Source: Desulfovibrio sp. (GTDB taxonomy: Bacteria; Desulfobacterota; Desulfovibrionia; Desulfovibrionales; Desulfovibrionaceae). Taken from it: a stretch of DNA of 5,393 nucleotides. Positions 1-5,393 of the stretch are shown in pieces. Each line of letters begins with the position of its first letter. Position 1 is the first letter of the stretch. The translations under genes and the position numbers were made by a program. The stretch is taken from assembly GCA_014804865.1 (NCBI GenBank), contig JAAUYY010000091.1, positions 2,489 through 7,881 on the forward strand, read 5' to 3'. The notes under the pieces are model-generated. The model was given only the letters and a program-made list of their open reading frames with translations, was not told the origin of the DNA and did not search any database.

Positions 1-161
1 ATATCCAGTTCAGCCCTGGCCGCGCGCATTAGCTGGACTCCCGCGAATTGCCGCAAGGCCTGCGACATGGTTTGCAGGGCGCGCGGTATTTCGTTGCGTC
101 GCAAATAGCCGTTAGCCCTGGCTATGTTCTCCCGCAACTCTTTTGGGGCTACATTAAGCAT
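1..161 (-). CDS. Partial TPR-like conserved hypothetical protein (N-terminal 53 codons)
   Basis: An open frame on the minus strand begins with ATG at 161 and stays open to the left edge, so only the first 53 codons are seen. The start is supported by GGGAG at 171-167, five bases upstream, and by its position 2 nt after the nadD stop, which points to cotranscription and probably translational coupling. The protein begins MLNVAPKELRENIARANGYL. It is predicted to be almost all helical, and the pattern around residues 12-37 (A/G/Y/L spacing, then RALQTMSQAL) fits one TPR helix pair. No signal peptide or membrane segment is visible. Many bacteria have rsfS after nadD, but this N-terminus does not look like RsfS. 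The function is unknown; TPR is an inference from pattern only. Confidence 0.72.
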   Translation of the reverse strand, partial: MLNVAPKELRENIARANGYLRRNEIPRALQTMSQALRQFAGVQLMRAARAELD

Positions 162-163
162 TG

Positions 164-853
164 TCACTCCCGCCAGTATTTTTTTACAAAGTCTTTATTT
201 TGATTTAGCAAATCCGCGACCGGATCGGGCGCGAGATAATCGATATTCTCGTTTCTCAACCATTTCTCCCTGATCAGCGACGAACTTATATCGAGGAAAT
301 GCGCGGGGAAATAAATGACGGCGCGCCCCGCGGGCGAAGGAGCGTCATAGCGTAGAACAGCGATATCCGGCGCCATCCCTCGCGCGACGCGAACAAGATC
401 CTCAAAACTGAAATTCCCCCTGGGCGCGACCGCGAAGCTGACCAGCGAAAAAAGTTCTCTCCAGTCGCGCCATTCAGGCAAAAGAGAAAAATCATGACTG
501 CCAATTAAAAAATACGCCCGCTTATTCGGATTCCTTTCGCGAAATAACTTCAGCGTATCGATTGTGTATGACGGCCCTGATCTTTCATTCTCGAGCTCGC
601 TGCATCTCATCCAGGAATAGCGCGCGACGCTCTCCCTGATCATTCGCGCGCGAAACGAAAAAGGCAACAATCCGCGAGGATCCTTATGCGGCGGCGTATG
701 GACGGGCATAAAAACCACCTCGTCCAAAAGATGGCCCAACTTCTCCCGCGCTTCGATGGCTAGACGCGTATGCCCGATATGCGGAGGATTGAAACTGCCC
801 CCGTAAATAAGAACGCCCTTTTCTTTTCCCGCTTCAGCTTCGAATCTGTCCAT
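164..853 (-). CDS. nadD: Nicotinate-nucleotide adenylyltransferase NadD
   Basis: NadD transfers AMP from ATP to nicotinate mononucleotide, giving deamido-NAD, the penultimate step of cytoplasmic NAD synthesis. From the ATG at 853 the protein has 229 residues, a normal size for the family. Visible family marks are the nucleotidyltransferase motif GGSFNPPHIGH (residues 18-28, with the HxGH histidines), FMPVHTPPHK (48-57), SGPSYTIDTL (92-101), LPEWRDW (125-131) and the C-terminal ISSSLIR (189-195). A TTG at 859 would add two residues; the ATG is preferred because it needs no rare start. No strong Shine-Dalgarno precedes it. The start lies inside proA, a 20-nt overlap, so translation probably depends on ribosomes finishing proA. 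One oddity: the family's G-x-D motif after the central strand reads GSHD, with the Asp one position later than usual (see findings). Confidence 0.95.
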   Translation of the reverse strand: MDRFEAEAGKEKGVLIYGGSFNPPHIGHTRLAIEAREKLGHLLDEVVFMPVHTPPHKDPRGLLPFSFRARMIRESVARYSWMRCSELENERSGPSYTIDTLKLFRERNPNKRAYFLIGSHDFSLLPEWRDWRELFSLVSFAVAPRGNFSFEDLVRVARGMAPDIAVLRYDAPSPAGRAVIYFPAHFLDISSSLIREKWLRNENIDYLAPDPVADLLNQNKDFVKKYWRE

Positions 854-2093
854 TGCCAAGGACTACAAATTTTGTCGTTGTCAGCTCTTTTACGCCCATT
901 GGCCCGTAAGCGTGCAACTTGCTTGTAGAAATTCCTATCTCCGCGCCCAGCCCCAATTGTCCCCCGTCATTGAAACGGGTGGATACGTTTACCCCGACCA
1001 TCGAGGCGTCCGCCTCGCGAACAAAGCGCATGGCTCGGGCGTAATTTTCAGTGCAGATTACGTCGGTATGCCTCGACCCGTAACGATCGATATGCGCGAG
1101 AGCGGAATCGAGATCGGGAACAATTTTAACGGCGAGAATCAAATCGTGAAATTCGCGCCCAAGATCATCCGGGCCGAGAGGCTCCGCGTTTTTGCCCAAA
1201 AGCGGCAGAGCCTTGGGATCGGCCTTGAAACGCGTTCCGCTCTTCGCGAGCCTCTCCGCGAGACGCGGCAGAAATGTCCCCGCGATTTCTTCGTTTACCA
1301 GAAGACATTCCAGCGCGTTGCAGACGCCCGGGCGCTGGGTCTTCGAGTTCTCCACAATATCCAGCGCCTTTTCCTGATCGGCGTCCTTATCGATATAAGC
1401 GTGGCAAACTCCGCGATAATGTTTGAGCACGGGAACCGTGGCCGCCTCGCAGACCGCGCGAACCAGTTTTTCGCCGCCTCTGGGAATGACGAGATCTATG
1501 AGTTCGTCCAGACGGGAGAGACAGATTACGGCTTCGCGCGAAGTTACAGGCACCAGTTGCGCCGCGTCTTCAGGCAAACCCGACGCCGCGAGCGTCTCGC
1601 GGAGCAAAGCCGCGAGCTCCAGATTGGAGGATAGCGCTTCGCGACCGCCGCGCAAAATGACCGCGTCCCCGGCTTTAATGCACAAGATCGCGGCGTCAAT
1701 GGTAACGTTTGGCCGCGCTTCGTAGATCATGGCGATCACGCCGAGAGGAACGCGAGACTTGCCAACCAGCATGCCGTTGGGTCTTTGCCATTGCGTTTCC
1801 ATGGCTCCGACAGGATCGGGCGTCGCCGCTACCTCGCGACAGGCGTTAGCCATTTCGCCGATAATCGCCGGAGTCAGGGTCAGCCTGTCGAGCCGGGGCG
1901 CGTCAAGTCCGTTTTTTCGCGCTTCGTCGAGATCGCGTCGATTGGCGGCGATGAGCGCGTCCGTATTGTCCATAAGCGCTCTTCCCAATGCTAGTAAAAA
2001 ATCGTTCTTCGCTCCCGGAGAAACGGCGGCCATAATCCTTGACGCCCGACGAGCTTTGATGGCCATATCTTTAATAAGTTCGGCGATTTCCAT
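834..2093 (-). CDS. proA: Gamma-glutamyl phosphate reductase (glutamate-5-semialdehyde dehydrogenase) ProA
   Basis: ProA reduces gamma-glutamyl phosphate with NADPH to glutamate-5-semialdehyde, the second step of proline synthesis, acting in the cytoplasm after ProB. The protein shows the full aldehyde dehydrogenase-like fold marks. Counted from the upstream ATG at 2108, these are PLGVIAMIYEARPNVT (121-136), IPRGGEKL (209-216), the active-site QRPGVCNALE with catalytic Cys263, and the C-terminal block STRFNDGGQLGLGAEIGIST (376-395). The start is uncertain. ATG 2108 (424 aa) has no nearby Shine-Dalgarno. ATG 2093 (419 aa, closer to the usual length of about 417) has GGA seven bases upstream, and the AT-rich 12-mer just before it also precedes the ribosome site of the divergent gene. 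I therefore prefer 2093. The gene heads an operon with nadD; proB is not adjacent. Confidence 0.96.
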   Translation of the reverse strand: MEIAELIKDMAIKARRASRIMAAVSPGAKNDFLLALGRALMDNTDALIAANRRDLDEARKNGLDAPRLDRLTLTPAIIGEMANACREVAATPDPVGAMETQWQRPNGMLVGKSRVPLGVIAMIYEARPNVTIDAAILCIKAGDAVILRGGREALSSNLELAALLRETLAASGLPEDAAQLVPVTSREAVICLSRLDELIDLVIPRGGEKLVRAVCEAATVPVLKHYRGVCHAYIDKDADQEKALDIVENSKTQRPGVCNALECLLVNEEIAGTFLPRLAERLAKSGTRFKADPKALPLLGKNAEPLGPDDLGREFHDLILAVKIVPDLDSALAHIDRYGSRHTDVICTENYARAMRFVREADASMVGVNVSTRFNDGGQLGLGAEIGISTSKLHAYGPMGVKELTTTKFVVLGNGQIRS

Positions 2094-2106
2094 ATCTGCA
2101 TCCAGC

Positions 2107-2118
2107 ATAAATAAAATA
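2107..2118. repeat. Left arm of 12-bp inverted repeat shared by both divergent leaders
   Basis: The 12-mer ATAAATAAAATA here is the exact reverse complement of TATTTTATTTAT at 2298-2309. Because the flanking genes diverge, each transcript carries the same UAUUUUAUUUAU just upstream of its initiation region. The repeat is simple AT-rich sequence, so a shared function, such as an unstructured or A/U-rich enhancer of translation, is only an inference. It overlaps the upstream candidate ATG of proA. Confidence 0.5.
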
Positions 2119-2226
2119 ATTGGCGACCCTACGGACTCCAGGCCTTTAATCGCGCTTCGCCCGATCGACCGCTAAAGAATAACCTCGCGAAACAAGCGCG
2201 CGAATCGGCCTGAAAACTAGCCCGCT

Positions 2227-2276
2227 ATTTTGACAAAATGACCTTTAATGGTCTATAAAATTGCCAGTTATTAACT
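2227..2276. promoter_or_regulatory. Cluster of three dyads over the promoter (candidate operator region)
   Basis: Three short inverted repeats fall within 50 bp. ATTTTG-A-CAAAAT (2227-2239) is perfect around one central base and covers the -35 box. GACC-N6-GGTC (2240-2253) fills the spacer and ends right at the -10. AGTTA-T-TAACT (2266-2276) lies at the expected transcription start. The first two abut without a gap. Position over the core promoter is what repressor operators usually show, but none matches a regulator motif I recognise, and AT-rich DNA makes small palindromes easy to find. Confidence 0.35.
2230..2259 (+). promoter_or_regulatory. Sigma-70-type promoter for the YfgM-like gene
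   Basis: A perfect TTGACA -35 box at 2230-2235 is separated by 18 bp from TATAAA at 2254-2259, five of six matches to the -10 consensus. Transcription would start near 2266, leaving a leader of about 60 nt before the ATG at 2326. This is the only strong promoter I can see in the window. No comparably good promoter was found for proA on the other strand. Confidence 0.72.
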
Positions 2277-2297
2277 AAAATTTCAATGTTTTTAAAA

Positions 2298-2309
2298 TAT
2301 TTTATTTAT
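2298..2309. repeat. Right arm of 12-bp inverted repeat shared by both divergent leaders
   Basis: TATTTTATTTAT sits one base upstream of the AAGGAG ribosome binding site of the rightward gene and matches perfectly the reverse complement of 2107-2118. Its place directly before a strong Shine-Dalgarno fits an A/U-rich translation-enhancing leader element, though low sequence complexity makes coincidence possible. Confidence 0.5.
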
Positions 2310-2310
2310 C

Positions 2311-2316
2311 AAGGAG
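2311..2316 (+). promoter_or_regulatory. Ribosome binding site of the YfgM-like gene
   Basis: AAGGAG lies nine bases before the ATG at 2326 and fixes that start. It argues against an out-of-frame ATG at 2286, which has no Shine-Dalgarno. Confidence 0.85.
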
Positions 2317-2325
2317 TATCTTCCG

Positions 2326-3009
2326 ATGAGCCAGCCCGAAGACCGCCCCAACCTAATCGATGGCTTGAAAAACGAGGTCAGCCCCGAAAGCGCCCCGCTT
2401 TTGCGATTCATTACAAAATACGCCTCCGTTATCGCCGGAGTCGTTCTTCTCCTCTTGCTTATCCTTGGAGGGATGGCCGTCTGGAACTGGTATCATGGCG
2501 GCAAAGAGAGGGAAGCGCGGGAAGAGCTCGCGCGTATTAATATGCAATTTAAGGGAAAAGATCGATACGCCGCGCTCTTAAGGCTCGCCGAAAACGCGCC
2601 CGATAACGTAAAGTTGTTCATATATTTAAATCTCGGTCAGAGCGCGCAGGAAAATGGCGAACCTGTTCTGGCCGCCGACGCTTACGCCAAGGCCGCCCAA
2701 ATTGACGGCGACGGACCGCTCGGACTTACGGCCGCGATGGGGAGCGTTATGAGTCTCCTGATGCAGAGCGAATATAATCAGGCCTACGCGTTGCTCGAAG
2801 AACTCGAAGCGAAACTTCCTCCTGCAAGCAAAACCGTCGAGTTCAGGCAATTGCTCGCCGAGGCGGCCGCGGGCGCGGGAAAAACCGATATCGCCGTCAA
2901 GATCTACAGCGAACTAACAAATCAGACGCAATATCCGCAATCCAGCCTTTACCGCAATCGGCTCGAGCAACTTGAAGAAAGTCTGGCCAGAAAAAAAGCC
3001 GCGCAATAG
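2326..3009 (+). CDS. Single-span membrane protein with TPR-like repeats (YfgM-like)
   Basis: The 227-residue product has a short polar N-terminus (1-31), one hydrophobic helix at about 32-53 rich in V/L/I/G and ending WNWY, then a helical domain. Arg27 and Lys31 just before the helix suggest the N-terminus is cytoplasmic and the C-terminal domain periplasmic. TPR-like helix pairs are visible at about 99-126 (LGQSAQENGEPVLAADAYAKA), 134-164 and 174-198, followed by a charged tail. This order and size resemble E. coli YfgM (206 aa, one span, periplasmic TPRs), which binds the SecYEG translocon and the chaperone PpiD. Family membership is inferred from architecture and loose pattern similarity, not from a search. 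The start is set by AAGGAG at 2311 and the promoter at 2230. The gene is monocistronic in appearance, divergent from proA and convergent with the response regulator. A generic TPR scaffold is the alternative. Confidence 0.88.
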   Translation: MSQPEDRPNLIDGLKNEVSPESAPLLRFITKYASVIAGVVLLLLLILGGMAVWNWYHGGKEREAREELARINMQFKGKDRYAALLRLAENAPDNVKLFIYLNLGQSAQENGEPVLAADAYAKAAQIDGDGPLGLTAAMGSVMSLLMQSEYNQAYALLEELEAKLPPASKTVEFRQLLAEAAAGAGKTDIAVKIYSELTNQTQYPQSSLYRNRLEQLEESLARKKAAQ

Positions 3010-3036
3010 GCTGGCGTCTTATTTATTAGCGTAAAC

Positions 3037-3049
3037 CGCGCCAAGCGCG
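3037..3049 (-). terminator. Weak candidate terminator for the two-component operon
   Basis: Read on the minus strand, CGCGC-TTG-GCGCG forms a perfect 5-bp GC stem with a 3-nt loop, followed by GTTTAC, which has only three U residues. It lies about 220 nt beyond the regulator's stop. Stem and U-tract are both short, so it may be weak or not a terminator; Rho-dependent ending is equally possible. Confidence 0.22.
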
Positions 3050-3096
3050 ACGACGAAGCGGGTCGCTCGCGACTCCCGGGAGGAGCGGGCGATCTT

Positions 3097-3139
3097 CTTT
3101 TCCCGCTAACCGCTCGGTCGTCCATAGTCGCGGGAAAAG
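3097..3139. repeat. Perfect 10-bp inverted repeat in the convergent 3' region
   Basis: CTTTTCCCGC at 3097-3106 pairs exactly with GCGGGAAAAG at 3130-3139 across a 23-nt loop, and a G-U pair extends it outward. It competes with the AGCGGG/CCCGCT hairpin at 3084-3107 because both use 3102-3106. It could be a transcript-end stabiliser or bidirectional processing site; no U-tract supports intrinsic termination. Confidence 0.45.
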
Positions 3140-3267
3140 GCTAGCTGGAGTCAAACGCGCGAGTTCTCGGGCCAATAGCTTTGCGGCGCGTCGTATGACT
3201 CTCAACGTCCTCCCTATCGTATCTCGGAAACTTGGAACGAAATTCGATATAAGACTATTAATCCCGG

Positions 3268-4635
3268 CTAATCAATACCGTATTTGCGCAGTTTGTTATG
3301 CAGTGTGGCTCGCGTGATCCCCAGTCTCCGCGCGGCTTCGCTCTTATTGTCCCCCGTCTCCTTCATCATTGTTTCGATAGCCTGTTTCTCCAGCATATCA
3401 AGAGACATGCCCGCCAGAGACAGGGGCGGCTCGTCGCCGGAAGACTCGACTCTGGCGGGAGCGTTGGCTACGTTCGCGGGCAGATCGGATTCGGCGATAA
3501 GATCGCCACGACAGAGTATCACCGCTCTTTCAACGGCGTTTTCAAGCTCGCGCACATTGCCGGGCCAGGAATAACGGAGAAGACAGTCGAAGGCCTGCGG
3601 CGAAAAGCCTTTGATATTTTTGCGATTTTTTTCGGCGAATCTTTGCATGAAGCTTGTCGCCAGCAAGGGAATATCCTCCGATCGATCGCGCAGGGGCGGC
3701 GTTTCGATGGCGATCACGTTAAGCCGGAAGAATAAATCTTCGCGAAAGCGTTTTTCTTTAGCCTCCTGACGCAGATCGCGATTTGTCGCCGCGATCACCC
3801 GCACGTCCGCCTTGATCGGAGTATCGGAGCCTACTCGCTGGATTTCGCCTTCCTGCAGAGCGCGAAGCAATTTCGCCTGAATCGCCAGTGGCATCTCCCC
3901 AATCTCGTCCAGAAAGATCGTGCCTCCGTCAGCCTGGGCGAACCTGCCTTCCCGTCTCTTGTCGGCTCCCGTAAACGAGCCTTTTTCGTGCCCGAATAGT
4001 TCGGATTCCAGGAGATTTTCGGAGAGCGCCGCGCAATTTACGATAACCATCGGCTTGCCCGCGCGGGTGCTGCCATTGTGGAGCGCTCTTGCGACCAGCT
4101 CCTTGCCTGTGCCCGACTCTCCCGTAATGAGCACGGTCGCGTCGGAAGGGGCAACCGCGGATATATATGCGAGAAGCGACTGCATGGCCGGACTTTTGCC
4201 GAGGATCTGCGGTATCTCCGAAGACTCGGATAGTTGTCGCTGTAATTCCCGGTTTTCGATACCATGCCGCGATCTCTCGATGGCCTGTTCCAGGGTATCT
4301 TTCAAGAGATCGAAATCGAGGGGCTTTACAAGATAATCGTAGGCGCCAGCCCGCAAAGCGTCCACGGCTGTCTCGACCGACGAATAGGCGGTCATGAGAA
4401 TAACCGGAAGCGCGGGATTATAGGCCAAAATAGACTTAAGCGCCTCAATGCCGTCGACTCTGGCCATACGCACATCGGTGAGAGCGACATCGAAAGGCTT
4501 TTCCTTCGCGAGAGCGATCGCTTCGTCCCCGTCCGTCGCCTCCTCCACGACATAGCCCCATGAGCGCAACATTGTTTTTAACATTCCGCGATGCGCGTTG
4601 TCGTCATCGACAACCAGAACCCTATTGAAATTCAC
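3268..4635 (-). CDS. Sigma-54-dependent response regulator (NtrC/ZraR family)
   Basis: This 455-residue, full-length regulator would, once phosphorylated by its kinase, oligomerise and hydrolyse ATP to open sigma-54 promoters. Domains in order are: receiver (about 4-115) with acidic pocket Asp10-Asp12, phospho-acceptor Asp54, Thr82 and Lys104; AAA+ domain (about 143-375) with Walker A GESGTGKE (172-179), the sigma-54 contact loop GSFTGA (219-224, Ser in place of the commoner Ala), Walker B IFLDEIGE (240-247), arginine-finger region FREDLFFRLNV (297-307) and WPGNVREL (357-364); and a Fis-type helix-turn-helix (about 428-454). The start is GTG at 4635, fixed by GGAGG five bases upstream. The kinase gene ends 38 nt before it, so the two are one operon. 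ZraR/HydG is the closest subtype by look, but the signal and targets cannot be read from the sequence. Confidence 0.95.
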   Translation of the reverse strand: MNFNRVLVVDDDNAHRGMLKTMLRSWGYVVEEATDGDEAIALAKEKPFDVALTDVRMARVDGIEALKSILAYNPALPVILMTAYSSVETAVDALRAGAYDYLVKPLDFDLLKDTLEQAIERSRHGIENRELQRQLSESSEIPQILGKSPAMQSLLAYISAVAPSDATVLITGESGTGKELVARALHNGSTRAGKPMVIVNCAALSENLLESELFGHEKGSFTGADKRREGRFAQADGGTIFLDEIGEMPLAIQAKLLRALQEGEIQRVGSDTPIKADVRVIAATNRDLRQEAKEKRFREDLFFRLNVIAIETPPLRDRSEDIPLLATSFMQRFAEKNRKNIKGFSPQAFDCLLRYSWPGNVRELENAVERAVILCRGDLIAESDLPANVANAPARVESSGDEPPLSLAGMSLDMLEKQAIETMMKETGDNKSEAARRLGITRATLHNKLRKYGID

Positions 4636-4640
4636 AGTTT

Positions 4641-4645
4641 CCTCC
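4641..4645 (-). promoter_or_regulatory. Ribosome binding site that fixes the GTG start of the regulator
   Basis: On the minus strand GGAGG (continuing GGAGGAAA) stands five bases before the GTG at 4635. It decides for this non-ATG start, which also gives the expected receiver N-terminus NRVLVVDDD. Confidence 0.82.
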
Positions 4646-4647
4646 GT

Positions 4648-4666
4648 CGCGTCCGCGCGGGACGCG
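4648..4666 (-). other. Intercistronic GC-rich RNA hairpin between kinase and regulator
   Basis: In the 38-nt gap the minus-strand transcript contains CGCGUCC-CGCGC-GGACGCG, a perfect 7-bp, nearly all-GC stem with a 5-nt loop. Its 3' arm ends two bases before the regulator's GGAGG. It has no U-tract, so it is not an intrinsic terminator. It could slow initiation on the regulator, mark a processing site, or stabilise the downstream message; these are inferences from position. Confidence 0.5.
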
Positions 4667-4673
4667 CGAAATT

Positions 4674-5393
4674 CTAATCTTGCCGATCGCCCCGCGGGGC
4701 CGCCGGCAACCAGATCTTGAAAATTGTCTCTCCGTCAGTTCCCGCCGTCCCGACGCGAGAAGTAGCGTCAATTTCGCCGTTATGCTCGCGGACGATCTTG
4801 TGCGTCATCGGAAGTCCCAGCCCAGTGCCCGAACCTTTGGTCGTAAAATAAGGGTCAAAGATTTTTTCCATGATTTCCGGCGGGATCCCGCTTCCCGTAT
4901 CTCGCGCCAGAAGACATACGCGATTCTTGCCGCCGGATATGGCCACGGTTAGCGTCCCGCCTTCGCCCATCGCGTCAAAAGCGTTGAGGCAAATATTGAG
5001 AAGCGCCTGGCTTATTTTCTCCATATCCGCCATGACAAGGGGAATGCGCGCCGCGAATTTGGTCTCGATTGTTATTTTGCGCGATTTCGCGTTCTGGCGC
5101 AGGAGACGCAAAACATGATTCGCGACCGCTGTGAGATCGATTGGTTTTAGCTTAAGACTCCCCTGCGCGGACAAACTGAGAAGATCGCTTATCACTCGAT
5201 TAAGGCGATTCGCCTCGTTTAGCATCACGTCTGCCGCTTCGCTATCTTCGCTATTCTCGGGAAATTTTTGTTTGAAATAAGTGGCGTAGCCTTTTATGGA
5301 GCTTAACGGATTGCGAATCTCATGCGCGACGCCCGCGGCCAGAGTGCCAATCGCCGCCAATTTTTCCTGTCTGCGCATTTCGGATTCCAGCCT
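4674..5393 (-). CDS. Sensor histidine kinase, C-terminal kinase core (partial; ZraS/NtrB-like)
   Basis: The frame is open through the right edge (codons for R-L-E-S-E precede the first internal Met at 5378), so the gene is cut by the window and that Met is not the start. The 239 visible codons encode the transmitter core. It has a dimerisation/H-box helix with VAHEIRNPLSSIKGYATYF and phospho-acceptor His24 (codon 5324-5322), then a Bergerat ATPase domain with N-box LLNICLNAFDAM (Asn137), G1 box DTGSGI (165-170), F-box FDPYFTTK (179-186) and G2 box GSGTGLGL (187-194). The H-box is of the ZraS/HydH/NtrB type, which pairs with sigma-54 regulators, as the next gene confirms. Any membrane, PAS or sensor domain lies outside the window, so the signal is unknown. 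The C-terminus is short, without a fused receiver domain. Confidence 0.94.
   Translation of the reverse strand, partial: RLESEMRRQEKLAAIGTLAAGVAHEIRNPLSSIKGYATYFKQKFPENSEDSEAADVMLNEANRLNRVISDLLSLSAQGSLKLKPIDLTAVANHVLRLLRQNAKSRKITIETKFAARIPLVMADMEKISQALLNICLNAFDAMGEGGTLTVAISGGKNRVCLLARDTGSGIPPEIMEKIFDPYFTTKGSGTGLGLPMTHKIVREHNGEIDATSRVGTAGTDGETIFKIWLPAAPRGDRQD

Larger units (their letters stand above)
3010..3267. other. Noncoding region between convergent genes, rich in inverted repeats
   Basis: These 258 bases lie between the stop of the YfgM-like gene and the stop of the response regulator, so both operons must terminate here. I found no ORF with a ribosome site and no tRNA. Visible dyads are CGCGC-CAA-GCGCG (3037-3049), a long imperfect stem 3049-3061/3110-3122 (11 of 13 pairs), a small hairpin 3060-3065/3070-3075, AGCGGG/CCCGCT (3084-3089/3102-3107), a perfect 10-bp repeat 3097-3106/3130-3139, and paired arms 3148-3153/3196-3201 with 3155-3160/3186-3191. 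None is followed by a convincing U-tract on either strand. Confidence 0.6.

Noticed and set aside
912..1634. 240-codon plus-strand open frame opposite proA
   Set aside because: It lies wholly antisense to the strongly supported proA, has no recognisable motif or ribosome site, and is expected from the codon bias of a GC-rich gene.
2109..2325. Minus-strand promoter for proA
   Set aside because: TTGTCA from the dyad at 2230-2235 and other -35-like strings lack a -10 at 16-18 bp; nothing good enough to annotate.
2286..2540. 84-codon frame overlapping the start of the YfgM-like gene
   Set aside because: Its ATG at 2286 has no Shine-Dalgarno, it is out of frame with the gene served by AAGGAG, and the product is low-complexity basic sequence.
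3080..3125. tRNA-like string GACCGAGCGGTTAG on the minus strand
   Set aside because: It resembles a serine-type D-arm, but there is no matching anticodon arm, T-loop GTTCRA or acceptor stem at proper spacing.
3123..3195. Possible small ORFs in the convergent gap (minus-strand ATG at 3125, plus-strand ATG at 3195)
   Set aside because: Neither has a ribosome binding site, and both run into the antisense of neighbouring genes.
3298..3735. Plus-strand frames opposite the response regulator
   Set aside because: Antisense to a complete regulator with all catalytic motifs; no motif or initiation signal of their own.
1..5393. CRISPR array, insertion sequence, phage, toxin-antitoxin or defence system
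   Set aside because: No spaced direct repeats, terminal inverted repeats, transposase or defence-type motifs are seen; all long genes are housekeeping, envelope or signalling genes with similar composition.

Overview
The window reads as an ordinary chromosomal segment of a deltaproteobacterium, most likely Desulfovibrio-like. The basis is the style of the proteins: the ZraS/HydH-type H-box, the TRATLHNKLRKYG end of the sigma-54 regulator, and a short membrane-anchored TPR protein. Base composition is moderately GC-rich, with many GCG/CGC codons and AT-rich intergenic DNA only around the divergent promoter. This placement is an inference from protein style and was not tested by a search.

Layout from left to right. 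Positions 1-2093 are a tightly packed minus-strand operon, read right to left: proA (gamma-glutamyl phosphate reductase, proline synthesis), then nadD (nicotinate-nucleotide adenylyltransferase, NAD synthesis) starting inside the end of proA, then a TPR-like ORF starting 2 nt after nadD and running off the left edge. Positions 2094-2325 are an AT-rich divergent intergenic region. It holds a strong sigma-70-type promoter and a good ribosome binding site for the rightward gene, plus three small dyads clustered on that promoter. Positions 2326-3009 (plus strand) encode a 227-residue single-span membrane protein with TPR-like repeats, architecturally similar to YfgM. Positions 3010-3267 are a noncoding region between convergent genes, with several inverted repeats but no textbook terminator. 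Positions 3268-5393 are a minus-strand two-component operon: the kinase core of a ZraS/NtrB-like histidine kinase (its sensor part lies beyond the right edge), then a full sigma-54-dependent response regulator. A GC-rich hairpin sits between the two, just upstream of the regulator's Shine-Dalgarno.

How the genes work together: proA and nadD are housekeeping biosynthetic genes coupled by overlap rather than by pathway. The kinase and regulator form one signalling pair in which the kinase phosphorylates the regulator's receiver domain, which should license sigma-54 promoters elsewhere. I see no sigma-54 promoter (-24/-12 type) in this window. I found no mobile element, CRISPR array, tRNA/rRNA or convincing new system. 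The most interesting leftovers are non-coding: the dyad cluster on the divergent promoter, the foldable 3049-3139 region, and the intercistronic hairpin at 4648-4666.
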